Positions 1 to 7,723 of a DNA stretch of 64,000 nt are shown piece after piece. The DNA is from Hydrogenophaga sp. (GTDB taxonomy: Bacteria > Pseudomonadota > Gammaproteobacteria > Burkholderiales > Burkholderiaceae_C), in assembly GCF_018780385.1 (NCBI RefSeq), contig NZ_JADMJO010000014.1:62001-126000 (forward strand), written 5' to 3'. A program made the position numbers and the translations under genes. Below the pieces are notes generated by a model. The model did no database searches, was not told the DNA's origin, and saw only the letters and a program-made list of their open reading frames with translations. The stretch's first letter is position 1. Each line of letters begins with the position of its first letter.

Positions 1-1
1 G

Positions 2-544
2 CTGCACAGCCTGCACTACCACCAGGTGCTGGTGTCCGACGTGCAGAAGGAGCTGGAAAAGATCGACGCCACCAAGGAACGCGACGTGTTGCTCACCGGC
101 CTGCTCACCATCCCCGTGACGGCCACGCCGAACTGGAGCGAGGCCGAGAAGCAGCAGGAGCTGGACAACAACGTGCAGGGCATCCTGGGCTACGTGGTGC
201 GCTGGGTCGACCAGGGCGTGGGCTGCTCCAAGGTGCCCGACATCCACAACGTGGGCCTGATGGAAGACCGCGCCACGCTGCGCATCAGCAGCCAGCACAT
301 CGCCAACTGGCTGCACCACGGCGTGGTGACCGAAGCGCAAGTGACCAAAACCTTCGAGCGCATGGCCGCCGTGGTGGACGGCCAGAACGCCGGTGACCCG
401 ATCTACAAAAAGATGACCGGCAACTTCAAGACCAGCATGGCCTACCAGGCCGCGCTGGACCTCGTGTTCAAAGGCAAGGCCCAGCCGAGCGGCTACACCG
501 AGCCGCTGCTGCATGCGTGGCGCTTGAAGGTGAAAGCGGCCTGA
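2..544 (+). CDS. glcB: Malate synthase G, C-terminal part (5' end outside window)
   Basis: This is the last 180 codons of a protein open through the left edge. Malate synthase condenses glyoxylate with acetyl-CoA to give malate in the cytoplasm (glyoxylate/glycolate use). The stretch [20 protein letters not shown] followed by [16 protein letters not shown] is typical of the C-terminal helical region of the G isoform (about 720-730 residues in full), not of isoform A. The reading frame starts at base 2 ([13 protein letters not shown]). A strong intrinsic terminator follows 20 bases after the stop, so this is the end of its transcript. The active-site Arg and Glu of the TIM barrel lie outside the window and cannot be checked. 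Confidence 0.93.
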   Translation: MHSLHYHQVLVSDVQKELEKIDATKERDVLLTGLLTIPVTATPNWSEAEKQQELDNNVQGILGYVVRWVDQGVGCSKVPDIHNVGLMEDRATLRISSQHIANWLHHGVVTEAQVTKTFERMAAVVDGQNAGDPIYKKMTGNFKTSMAYQAALDLVFKGKAQPSGYTEPLLHAWRLKVKAA

Positions 545-563
545 TTTCGGCTGCGGTCATTCA

Positions 564-590
564 GAACGGCGCCTGAGGGCGCCGTTTTTT
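564..590 (+). terminator. Intrinsic terminator of glcB
   Basis: A 9-bp perfect stem (AACGGCGCC at 565-573 with GGCGCCGTT at 578-586) closes a TGAG loop and runs into a T tract. It lies 20 bases after the glcB stop codon. Confidence 0.9.
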
Positions 591-617
591 ATGGCGCTGT
601 GCAAAGACAATCAGCCC

Positions 618-920
618 ATGACATTGCACTACCTCCTCTTTGACGCCAGCGACGACGGCGAAGGCACCGGCACGTGGGACGCCATGGCCAGCGTGCAGGC
701 CTTGCAGGTGCCCGAGGTGATGCAGGAGGTGCAGAGCGTGCTGGCCTGGGCCGAACGAAACAGCCCCGGTCCTCGGGGCCCGCTGGACGAAGGCGGCGCG
801 TGGGACGCCGACCAGTTCGTGCAAACCGAAGGCGAATGGACCACCGTGACGTTGACGCTCACCGGGCCGTGGACCTGGGGTGAGGCGCTGGTGGCTGCGT
901 TTCCGCCTGCGGAGATTTGA
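618..920 (+). CDS. Small acidic hypothetical protein
   Basis: Predicted protein of 100 residues beginning MTLHYLLFDASDDGEGTG. It is acidic, rich in Trp (tgtWD, vlaWaer, gaWDAD, geWTT, gpWTWGEAL), and has no signal peptide or membrane segment. An in-frame ATG nine codons upstream (591) sits directly after the glcB terminator T tract, so I chose 618. I do not recognise a family. The codon usage (GC-rich third positions) and a clean start and stop between two real genes argue that it is coding. The reverse-strand frames over the same bases look like antisense shadows. Confidence 0.62.
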   Translation: MTLHYLLFDASDDGEGTGTWDAMASVQALQVPEVMQEVQSVLAWAERNSPGPRGPLDEGGAWDADQFVQTEGEWTTVTLTLTGPWTWGEALVAAFPPAEI

Positions 921-923
921 CCT

Positions 924-968
924 ATTTATCCTTGCAAATCATGGAATGAAAATCCATAATTGCAAGGA
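924..968 (+). promoter_or_regulatory. Palindromic promoter giving a probably leaderless transcript
   Basis: An imperfect inverted repeat (TCCTTGCAA-ATC-ATGGA at 929-945, TCCAT-AA-TTGCAAGGA at 953-968) contains TTGCAA (932-937) and CATAAT (955-960) separated by exactly 17 bases, which fits a sigma-70 promoter. The -10 box ends 7 bases before the ATG at 968, so transcription should begin at or next to the start codon. There is no Shine-Dalgarno sequence. The repeat overlaps both promoter boxes and the start codon, as an autoregulatory operator would. Confidence 0.6.
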
Positions 969-2131
969 TGTTTTTCCGCCAAGCCACCCACCGCCTGCTC
1001 GACGAACTGGCCCACATGCCCGCCGTGGCGCTGCTCGGACCCCGGCAGGTGGGCAAGACCACGCTCGCGCTGGAAGTGGCGCAGCAGCGCCCCAGCCTCT
1101 ACCTGGATCTGGAGTCCGAGCGCGACCGCGCGCGCCTGAGCGAGCCCGAGCTGTACCTGTCGCAACACCAGGACAAGCTGGTCATCTTTGACGAAGTGCA
1201 CCGCACGCCCGCGCTGTTTCCGGTGCTGCGCGGCCTGATCGACCAGGCCCGCCGCGACGGGCGACGCCAGGGGCTCTACTTGCTGCTGGGCTCGGCCTCG
1301 CTGGACCTGCTCCAGCAATCGGGCGAAACACTCGCGGGCCGCATCGCCTACCTGGAACTGGGTCCTCTGAATGCCAGAGAAACCGGCGAGGGCACCACCG
1401 ACGCGCTGTGGCTGCGCGGTGGTTTTCCCGACAGCTTCACGGCGCCCGACGACACACGCAGCCTGCGCTGGCGGCAGAACTTCATCCGCACCTACCTGGA
1501 ACGGGACATTCCGCAGCTCGGCCCCCGCATCGCCGCGGAGACCTTGCGGCGCTTCTGGACCATGCTGGCTCACAACCAAGGTGGCCTGCTGAACGTGGCC
1601 CAGCTCGCGCGCAACCTGGGCGTGGACGCCAAGACCGCCCACAGCTACATCGACCTGCTGTGCGACCTGCTGTTGGTGCGCCGCCTGCAGCCCTGGCACG
1701 CCAATGTGGGCAAACGACTGGTGAAATCGCCCAAGGTCTATGTGCGCGACAGCGGCCTGGTGCACGCGCTGCTGGACATCGGGACGATGGAAACCTTGCT
1801 GTCGCACCCGGTGGTGGGTGCCAGTTGGGAAGGCATGGTGGTGGAGAACCTGCTGGCCTGCGCGGCTCCGGGTGTGCAGGGCCACTTCTACCGCACCAGC
1901 GGCGGCGCCGAGATCGACTTGCTGCTAAGCCAGCCCGACGGCGCGCTGTGGGCCGTGGAAATCAAGCGCAGCCTGAGCCCGAAGGTCGAGCGCGGCTTTC
2001 ACTCCGCGTGTGAAGACCTGCATCCGCAGCACAAGGTGGTGGTGTATCCGGGCGCCGAGGTCTATCCGATGGGAAATGGCATTGAAGCCATGCCGTTGGA
2101 AGAGCTGTGCCGGCGTCTGGCGCAAGGGTGA
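968..2131 (+). CDS. AAA ATPase with DUF4143 domain
   Basis: Protein of 387 residues. Near the N-terminus GPRQVGKTTL is a Walker A motif and LVIFDEVHR a Walker B motif; an arginine-rich stretch and the sensor-like LLLGSASLDLL follow. The second half, from about residue 190, has the DUF4143 pattern: a winged-helix-like section (LNVAQLARNLGVDAKTAHSYIDLL) and then YVRDSGLVHALL and AEIDLLL, where AVEIKRS resembles a PD-(D/E)xK nuclease core. Members of this family are widespread, often carried as single genes, and mostly of unknown function; some are linked to toxin-like or archaeal STAND ATPases. The gene stands alone under its own palindromic promoter and is probably translated from a leaderless mRNA. 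Confidence 0.9.
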   Translation: MFFRQATHRLLDELAHMPAVALLGPRQVGKTTLALEVAQQRPSLYLDLESERDRARLSEPELYLSQHQDKLVIFDEVHRTPALFPVLRGLIDQARRDGRRQGLYLLLGSASLDLLQQSGETLAGRIAYLELGPLNARETGEGTTDALWLRGGFPDSFTAPDDTRSLRWRQNFIRTYLERDIPQLGPRIAAETLRRFWTMLAHNQGGLLNVAQLARNLGVDAKTAHSYIDLLCDLLLVRRLQPWHANVGKRLVKSPKVYVRDSGLVHALLDIGTMETLLSHPVVGASWEGMVVENLLACAAPGVQGHFYRTSGGAEIDLLLSQPDGALWAVEIKRSLSPKVERGFHSACEDLHPQHKVVVYPGAEVYPMGNGIEAMPLEELCRRLAQG

Positions 2132-2143
2132 ACAGCAGCTTCC

Positions 2144-2908
2144 TCAATCGCCCGTCAGACGTTTCTTCACCGCATCCACCGCCGCCTGCGCCTGCGCCAA
2201 CCGCGTGCGCAGCTCCGGGTGCGTGGTGCCCATCAGCAGGTTCAGGGCAGACGGTGTGGTGCCGTGGATCTTGGCCAGCACGCTCACCATGGCCTGCGGG
2301 TTGCGCCCCACGCGGCGCAGCAGTTCGATGGCGCGCACATCGGCCGCGTGTTCTTGCGCGTGCAGTTGCTGCTGAGCCGCGCGGGCCAGGTTGGAATGTG
2401 GGTTGAACATTTCGAGTGCCATGCGGTCGCGGGCGTCTTCGAAGTGCATCGCGGGTTGCCCCATGCGCTGCAGGTTGGCGCAGGCCTCCACCAGCGAATC
2501 GCGCCCCTCGATGTGCGCGAGCTCGTGCGCCATCACCGCGGCCAGTTCGTCGTCAGACAGGTTTTCTTTGGCGCTCCACATGGCGCTGGTGATGATGACC
2601 ATGCCGTGGTCGGCCGCGTAGGCGTTGAGCTCCGCATCTTCGTAGGCCAGCAAGTGCACGGCCGGGCCACGGCGCAGCCGGGGTGAGGCGGCCACCAGGC
2701 TGGCGAGCATGTGGTGCAACCGCCGGGGCGCGGCCACCACCTCGTGGCGCTCCATCAGCTCGATGATCTGGATTTCGTCGAGCACGCGCAGTTCGTGAGC
2801 GCGGGCCGGGTCTTGCAAACAAGTGCCCTGGGCCATGGCCGCAGTGCTGGCCAGCAGGCCCGCCACGGCGAGACCAACGAGCTGGAAAAAACGAACCATA
2901 CTGTTCAT
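2144..2908 (-). CDS. M48-family metalloprotease, secreted or periplasmic
   Basis: Protein of 254 residues with an N-terminal signal peptide (hydrophobic VGLAVAGLLASTAAMAQ, likely cleaved after AMA). The zinc-binding motif HELAH (H128-E129-x-x-H132) lies in a predicted helix, and a downstream acidic residue region (LVEACANLQ, then HAQEHAADVRAIELLRRVG) gives the third ligand, as in M48 peptidases of the Ste24/BepA/LoiP type. The EHAADVRA pattern is a typical M48 third-ligand helix. A role in envelope protein quality control is inferred from the family. It converges on the DUF4143 gene with 12 bases between the stops and faces away from the Lrp-type regulator. Confidence 0.9.
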   Translation of the reverse strand: MNSMVRFFQLVGLAVAGLLASTAAMAQGTCLQDPARAHELRVLDEIQIIELMERHEVVAAPRRLHHMLASLVAASPRLRRGPAVHLLAYEDAELNAYAADHGMVIITSAMWSAKENLSDDELAAVMAHELAHIEGRDSLVEACANLQRMGQPAMHFEDARDRMALEMFNPHSNLARAAQQQLHAQEHAADVRAIELLRRVGRNPQAMVSVLAKIHGTTPSALNLLMGTTHPELRTRLAQAQAAVDAVKKRLTGD

Positions 2909-3050
2909 ACCGTTTCCTCAACCCGGTTGTACGCCTGTGTGAGCGCGATGAACAGTGCATGGGCACGGTGGTGGCGTGCAGGCGACAGACGGCATGGCGT
3001 GGCCCGTGGCCCCACCACCCACTGGCCCGCCAGTTGCTTGGGGTTGTGGC

Positions 3051-3536
3051 ATGACCCAGAACCCACCGACCCAGGCCGCCGACATCGGCCTCAGCAAGCT
3101 CGACACCGCCCTGCTCAACATCCTGGTGAAGGACGGCCGTGCCTCGTTTGCCGACATCGCGCGCCAGCTCGGCATCTCGCGGGCGCATGCGCGTGCCAAG
3201 GTGCAGGGGCTGCAAGCCAGTGGTGTGATCGAGTTGTTTGCGGCGGTGATCAACCCCGAGAAACTGGGGCAGGTGAACTCGACCTTTCTCGACATCGTGG
3301 TCACGCCGGCGGCCATCGAACGCATTGCGCAGGAGCTGGCCGACTGCGCCGAGGTGGTGAGCCTCTACATCATGAGCGACCTGAAAAGCCTGCACGTGCA
3401 CGCGCTCACCGAGAGCCCCGAGACCTTCGAGACCTTCGTGCGCCGGCACATCTTCAACCGGCCCGAGATCCTGTCGGTGGACTGCAAGACGCTGCTCACG
3501 CGCGTGAAGAACCGCCGCGGCGGCGCACGCCTGTAG
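3051..3536 (+). CDS. Lrp/AsnC-family transcriptional regulator
   Basis: Protein of 161 residues. After a short tail it has the Lrp helix-turn-helix (LDTALLNILVKDGRASFADIA followed by RQLGISRAHARAKVQGLQASGVI) and a C-terminal RAM-like ligand domain (VVTPAAIERIAQELADCAEVV). The ATG at 3051 is chosen because the HTH starts a dozen residues later; the longer in-frame start at 2955 would add a proline-rich, low-complexity extension. It lies upstream of and in the same direction as the TRAP/hydrolase cluster, 369 bases away, and may regulate it; that is only positional inference. Lrp proteins usually sense amino or 2-oxo acids. Confidence 0.9.
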   Translation: MTQNPPTQAADIGLSKLDTALLNILVKDGRASFADIARQLGISRAHARAKVQGLQASGVIELFAAVINPEKLGQVNSTFLDIVVTPAAIERIAQELADCAEVVSLYIMSDLKSLHVHALTESPETFETFVRRHIFNRPEILSVDCKTLLTRVKNRRGGARL

Positions 3537-3905
3537 CGGTCAAGCCAGCTGCGCTCGCTTTGGTGCGCGCGCACCAAAGCGGGCCCAACTACCGTTTGTG
3601 TCCCTGGGGTGGCTCAGAGGGCAGCGCTGGCTTCCATGCGCCTCGCCACAGTCGACTTCGCCATACAAACGGCACCGCAGCAGCGAAGCACTGAACATTC
3701 GGCACGGACCACCGCTCAGCCCCGCCGATTTCGCATGCACCATTTCGGAAGCATGCCAACCAAACGAGCGTGGATCTCAATCAAATCAACGGCTTGGCGA
3801 AGCAACACGCATGGCATGGCGCTTGCGAAGTGAGAAGCACGTCGCTTTACAAACGGCAGCTTTCACCCCGCTTGCCCCTCTCAACCCCTTCACAGGAGTG
3901 CCGCC
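3537..3905 (+). other. Intergenic stretch between the Lrp gene and the TRAP operon
   Basis: I see no gene in these 369 bases. They hold a perfect 26-bp palindrome (3556-3581), three copies of the octamer ACAAACGG or its complement (near 3592, 3664 and 3848), and a purine-rich ribosome-binding site (CAGGAG) ahead of the TRAP dctP start. No tRNA fold was found by eye. Confidence 0.6.
3556..3581. repeat. Perfect 26-bp palindrome after the Lrp gene
   Basis: CGCTTTGGTGCGC is followed immediately by its exact reverse complement. It begins 20 bases after the Lrp stop. There is no T tract on either strand, so it is either a weak terminator stem or an operator. Confidence 0.55.
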
Positions 3906-4994
3906 ATGTCCCTGATCCGCCGCCAGTTCCTCACCCGCGCCGCTGTTGCCGGCAGCGTGCTCGGCGCCCCCGTCATCGCCAACGCGCAGTCGGCCAAGTT
4001 CAACTGGAAGATGACCAGCGCTTACGGCAAGGGCTCGCCCTTCTACATGGACGGCCCGGGCAGCGCGACCGACCTGGCCAAGCGCATCCGCGAAATGTCC
4101 GACGGCCGCCTGAACATCCAGGTGTTCGGTGCCGGTGAACTGATCCCCGCCTTTGAGGGTTTCGACGCCGTGCGCGCCGGCACGGTGGAGATGAACCACG
4201 CCAACGCCTACTTCTGGACCGGCAAGACCGCCGCCGCGCAGTACTTCACCGCTGTGCCCTTCGGCATGAACTTCCAGGGCATGAACGGCTGGCTGTACGA
4301 CGGCGGCGGCATCGACCTCTGGAACGAGGTCTACGCGCCCTTCGGCATGATCGCCATGCCCTGCGGCAACACCGGCGTGCAGATGACGGGTTGGTTCAAG
4401 AAGGAGATCAAGACGGTCGCCGACTTGAAGGGTCTGAAGATGCGCATCCCGGGTCTGGCCGGCAAGGTCTACGCCAACCTGGGTGTGGACGTGAAGGTGT
4501 TGCCGGGTGGCGAGATCTTCCCCGCGCTGGAGCGCGGCGTGATCGACGCGGCCGAGTTCGTCGGCCCGTTCCAGGACCGCCGCCTGGGCCTGCACAAGGC
4601 CGCCAAGTTTTACTACACCACCGGCTGGCACGAGTCGTCCACCGTGTCCGAATTGCTGATCAACAAGGCCGCGTGGGACAAGCTGCCGAAAGACCTGCAG
4701 GCCATCGTGAGCAACGCCTCGGCCGCCTGCAACGTGATCAGCGAAGGCTGGTGCCAGAAGGCCAACTCGGAAGCGATGGAAGACCTGATCAAGAACCAGG
4801 GGGTGACCGCCAAGCCGCTGCCCGACGAGGTTGTGAAGGCGTTGCGCGGGGAGACCGACAAGGTGCTGGCCGAGGCAGTGGTCAAGGACCCGATGACGAA
4901 GAAGGTGCACGACTCGTACTTCGCCTTCAAGGCCAAGTACGACCGCTGGAGCGAGATCAGCGAAGAGGCGTACCACATCAAGGTTCGCGGCTGA
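3906..4994 (+). CDS. TRAP transporter solute-binding protein (DctP, 2-oxoacid type)
   Basis: Protein of 362 residues. The N-terminus has a twin-arginine-like export signal (MSLIRRQFLTRAAVAGS, cleavage after ANA). The mature part has the DctP fold signatures: VFGAGELIPAFEGFDAVRAG, GGGIDLWNEVYAPFG, GNTGVQMTGWF, and KMRIPGLAGKVYANLG, with the Arg that clamps the carboxylate of the substrate. The GGG-x-x-LW and GNTGVQM-x-GWF pattern is what I associate with the TakP-like subfamily that binds 2-oxo acids such as pyruvate; the actual ligand is inference. It is the first gene of a dctP-dctQ-dctM operon and works in the periplasm. Confidence 0.92.
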   Translation: MSLIRRQFLTRAAVAGSVLGAPVIANAQSAKFNWKMTSAYGKGSPFYMDGPGSATDLAKRIREMSDGRLNIQVFGAGELIPAFEGFDAVRAGTVEMNHANAYFWTGKTAAAQYFTAVPFGMNFQGMNGWLYDGGGIDLWNEVYAPFGMIAMPCGNTGVQMTGWFKKEIKTVADLKGLKMRIPGLAGKVYANLGVDVKVLPGGEIFPALERGVIDAAEFVGPFQDRRLGLHKAAKFYYTTGWHESSTVSELLINKAAWDKLPKDLQAIVSNASAACNVISEGWCQKANSEAMEDLIKNQGVTAKPLPDEVVKALRGETDKVLAEAVVKDPMTKKVHDSYFAFKAKYDRWSEISEEAYHIKVRG

Positions 4995-5010
4995 AGCGGA
5001 GAACGGCACC

Positions 5011-5538
5011 ATGCTCAAGGCATTGCGGCCGCTGGCCGCACTCATCGAGGGTTTCATCGACCGCATCGGCACACTCACCGCGTGGATCGCGCTGGTCATG
5101 ATCGGCCTGGTCGCCACCAACGTGGTCCTGCGCTACAGCTTCAGCTTTGGCTCGGTCTGGGCGCAGGAACTCGAATGGCACCTGCTCGCCGCCCTCATCC
5201 TCCTGGGCATGAGCCACGCGCTGCAGCGCGGCGAGAACGTGCGCGTGGACGTGTTCTACGCGCGCTTCTCGCCCGCCCTCAAGCGTGTCATCGATGTGGT
5301 CTCCGCGCTGCTGCTCATCACGGTGAGCCTGGGCTTCATCTGGCTCTCGCTGGGCTACGTGGAGCAGTCGCGTTCGATCAGCGAGGCCTCGCCCGACCCC
5401 GGCGGCATTCCCCTGCGCTGGCTGGTGAAGTCGTTGATCCCGCTGGGCTACGGCCTGCTGGTGCTGCAGCAGCTGGCGCACCTTGTGCGCCTGGTGGACG
5501 CACCCGCAGCCATCAACGAGGAGTCGGCCCATGTTTGA
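5011..5538 (+). CDS. TRAP transporter small membrane subunit (DctQ)
   Basis: Protein of 175 residues with four predicted membrane helices (around residues 22-44, 52-72, 92-114 and 138-160), the size and layout of DctQ. WAQELEWHLLAALILLGMSHAL is the conserved second-helix signature; RGENVRVDVFY is the conserved loop after it. It pairs with DctM in the inner membrane to drive sodium- or proton-coupled uptake of the substrate delivered by DctP. It starts 16 bases after dctP and its end overlaps the dctM start by eight bases, which suggests translational coupling. Confidence 0.92.
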   Translation: MLKALRPLAALIEGFIDRIGTLTAWIALVMIGLVATNVVLRYSFSFGSVWAQELEWHLLAALILLGMSHALQRGENVRVDVFYARFSPALKRVIDVVSALLLITVSLGFIWLSLGYVEQSRSISEASPDPGGIPLRWLVKSLIPLGYGLLVLQQLAHLVRLVDAPAAINEESAHV

Positions 5539-6856
5539 GCCGTCCACCTACGCCGTCCTGATGCTGGTCGGCTTTTTCGTGATGCTGATGATCGGCATCC
5601 CGGTGGCCATCAGCCTGGCGGTCTCCGGCTTCGTGTTCGGCTGGCTGGGTTTTGGTGACGTGCTGTTCAACCTGCTGCCCGCGCGCTTTTACGGCATCGT
5701 CAGCGGCTATCAATGGATGGCCATCCCGCTGTTCGTGTTCATGGGCGTGATGCTGGAGAAATCGCGCCTGGCCGACGACCTGCTCGACGTGATGGGCCAC
5801 ATCGCCGGTGGCCTCAAAGGCGGCATGGCGATCGGCATCGTGCTGTTCGGTGTGCTCATGGGCGCCACCACCGGCATCGTCGGCGCCACCATCATCACGC
5901 TGGGCCTGCTGACCCTGCCCACGCTGATTCGGCGGGGCTACGACAAGAGCGTGGCCTGCGGCGTGATCTGCGCATCCGGCACGCTGGGCCAGATCATCCC
6001 GCCCAGCCTGATCCTGATCCTGCTCTCGGACATCATGCAGCTCTCGGTGGGCACGCTGTTCGCCGCCGCCGTGGGCCCGGGCATGCTGCTGGCCGCGGTC
6101 TACATCGTCTACTTGGTCATCATGGGCTGGCTCAAGCCCGAGACCATGCCGCCGATCCCGATCGCCGAGCGCGACGCGGTCTCGCGCCGCCAGCTCTGGG
6201 TGCGCTTCTTCAAGGTGCTGGTGCCGCCGGTGATGCTGGTGGTGGCGGTGCTCGGCTCGATCGTGGGTGGCATCGCGGCGCCCACCGAAGCCGCGAGCAT
6301 GGGCGCGGTCGGTGCGGTGATCATCACCGCGCTCTCGGGCCGCTTCACCTGGAGCACGCTCAAGGCCACGGCACTGGACACCAGCAAGATCACCGCCATC
6401 ATGATGTTCATCCTCATGACCGCGCAGGTGTTCGCGCTGGCCTTCCGCGGCCTGCAGGGCGAGGAGCTGATCGTGAGTCTGTTCGACGCGCTGCCCGGCG
6501 GCACGAACACGGCCATCTGGTTCATGATGCTCATCATCTTCGTGCTCGGATTCTTCATCGAGTGGATCGAGATCAGCTACATCGCGGTGCCGCTGTTCCT
6601 GCCCATCCTGATCTCACAAGGCGTGGACCCGGTCTGGCTCGCGATGCTGATCACGGTGAACCTGCAGTCGAGCTTCCTCACGCCGCCGTTCGGCTGGGCG
6701 CTGTTTTACCTCAAGGGCGTGGCGCCGCCCGAGGTGAACATCAAGGACATCTACAAGGGCGTGGTGCCGTTCATCCTGCTGCAGTTGTTCACCCTCGGGC
6801 TGGTGTTCCTGTTCCCGCAGATTGCGCTCTGGCTGCCCAAAGCCATCGGCTGGTAG
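5531..6856 (+). CDS. TRAP transporter large membrane subunit (DctM)
   Basis: Protein of 441 residues, almost all membrane helices (about 12), as expected for DctM. It shows PLFVFMGVMLEKS, GATTGIVGATIITLGLLTLP, SGTLGQIIPPSLILIL and, near the C-terminus, NLQSSFLTPPFGWALFYLKG, all hallmark DctM loops. The start at 5531 overlaps the dctQ stop, and an upstream in-frame ATG (5483) would lie deep inside dctQ, so 5531 is used. It forms the ion-coupled translocation channel in the inner membrane with DctQ. Confidence 0.93.
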   Translation: MFEPSTYAVLMLVGFFVMLMIGIPVAISLAVSGFVFGWLGFGDVLFNLLPARFYGIVSGYQWMAIPLFVFMGVMLEKSRLADDLLDVMGHIAGGLKGGMAIGIVLFGVLMGATTGIVGATIITLGLLTLPTLIRRGYDKSVACGVICASGTLGQIIPPSLILILLSDIMQLSVGTLFAAAVGPGMLLAAVYIVYLVIMGWLKPETMPPIPIAERDAVSRRQLWVRFFKVLVPPVMLVVAVLGSIVGGIAAPTEAASMGAVGAVIITALSGRFTWSTLKATALDTSKITAIMMFILMTAQVFALAFRGLQGEELIVSLFDALPGGTNTAIWFMMLIIFVLGFFIEWIEISYIAVPLFLPILISQGVDPVWLAMLITVNLQSSFLTPPFGWALFYLKGVAPPEVNIKDIYKGVVPFILLQLFTLGLVFLFPQIALWLPKAIGW

Positions 6857-6860
6857 CACC

Positions 6861-7697
6861 GTGGATTTCTTCAACCAACACAGCACCCTCTGGCTGCTGG
6901 GCTTGGCCACGGCCCTGCTGGCCACCGGCCTGGTGGCGGGGGTGCTCGCCGGTCTGCTCGGCGTGGGTGGCGGCATCGTCATCGTGCCGGTGCTCTACCA
7001 CCTGTTCACGCTGCTGGGCATCGACGAGTCGGTGCGCATGCACGTGGCGGTGGGCACCTCGCTGGCCACCATCATCCCGACCTCCATCATGTCCAGCCGG
7101 GCCCACCGCAAGCGCGGCAGCCTGGATGCGGCGCTGCTGAAAAAACTCATGCCTGGTGTGGTGGTGGGCGTGATCGTCGGCGCCATCGCCAGTGGTTTTC
7201 TCAGCGGCCATGTGCTCACTGCCGTGTTTGCCACGGTGGCACTGCTGGTGGCGCTGAACATGGCCTTCAAACGCGACGGCTTCGCGCTGGCCGACGGTCT
7301 GCCCGGCACCGCCGGCACCGCCCTGCTGGGTAGCGGCATCGGCGGCGTGTCTACGCTCATGGGCATTGGTGGCGGCACGCTCAGCGTTCCGATACTGAAT
7401 GCGCTGCGTGTGCCCATGCACACGGCGGTGGGCACCGGCGCCATGCTGGGCACCTTGATCAGCGTGCCGGGCGCATTGGCCTTCGTCCTCAACGGGCTGG
7501 ACGTGCCCAACCGGCCACCGTTCAGCGTGGGCTACGTGAACCTGCTGGGCTTCGCGCTCATCGTGCCGGCCACCCTGGCCACCACCGGCTGGGGTGCGAA
7601 ACTCGCGCACTCGATCAACGCCAGACGGCTGCGCCAGGTGTTCGCGATGTTCCTGGCGTTGACCGCTGCACGCATGTTTGTCGGTCTGCTGACCTGA
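6861..7697 (+). CDS. TauE/SafE-family membrane permease
   Basis: Protein of 278 residues with about eight membrane helices. GVLAGLLGVGGGIVIVPVL near the N-terminus and GIGGVSTLMGIGGGTLSVP in the middle are the paired glycine-rich repeats of the TauE/SafE (DUF81) family, which exports or imports small sulfonates, sulfite or carboxylates. The GTG at 6861, four bases after the dctM stop, is the likely start: an upstream ATG (6822) lies inside dctM. Its tight spacing puts it in the TRAP operon. Substrate unknown; a small organic acid is plausible from context. Confidence 0.9.
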   Translation: MDFFNQHSTLWLLGLATALLATGLVAGVLAGLLGVGGGIVIVPVLYHLFTLLGIDESVRMHVAVGTSLATIIPTSIMSSRAHRKRGSLDAALLKKLMPGVVVGVIVGAIASGFLSGHVLTAVFATVALLVALNMAFKRDGFALADGLPGTAGTALLGSGIGGVSTLMGIGGGTLSVPILNALRVPMHTAVGTGAMLGTLISVPGALAFVLNGLDVPNRPPFSVGYVNLLGFALIVPATLATTGWGAKLAHSINARRLRQVFAMFLALTAARMFVGLLT

Positions 7698-7723
7698 CCC
7701 CCACAACAACACGGAGACCCTGG

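Noticed and set aside
3582..3700. Possible tRNA between the Lrp and TRAP genes (GTGGCTCAGAGGGCAGCGC looks like a D-arm)
   Set aside because: No matching acceptor stem, T-arm or anticodon arm could be built around it.
3786..5120. A 444-codon minus-strand frame opposite the TRAP binding protein
   Set aside because: Antisense shadow of dctP with no signal, motif or ribosome-binding site.
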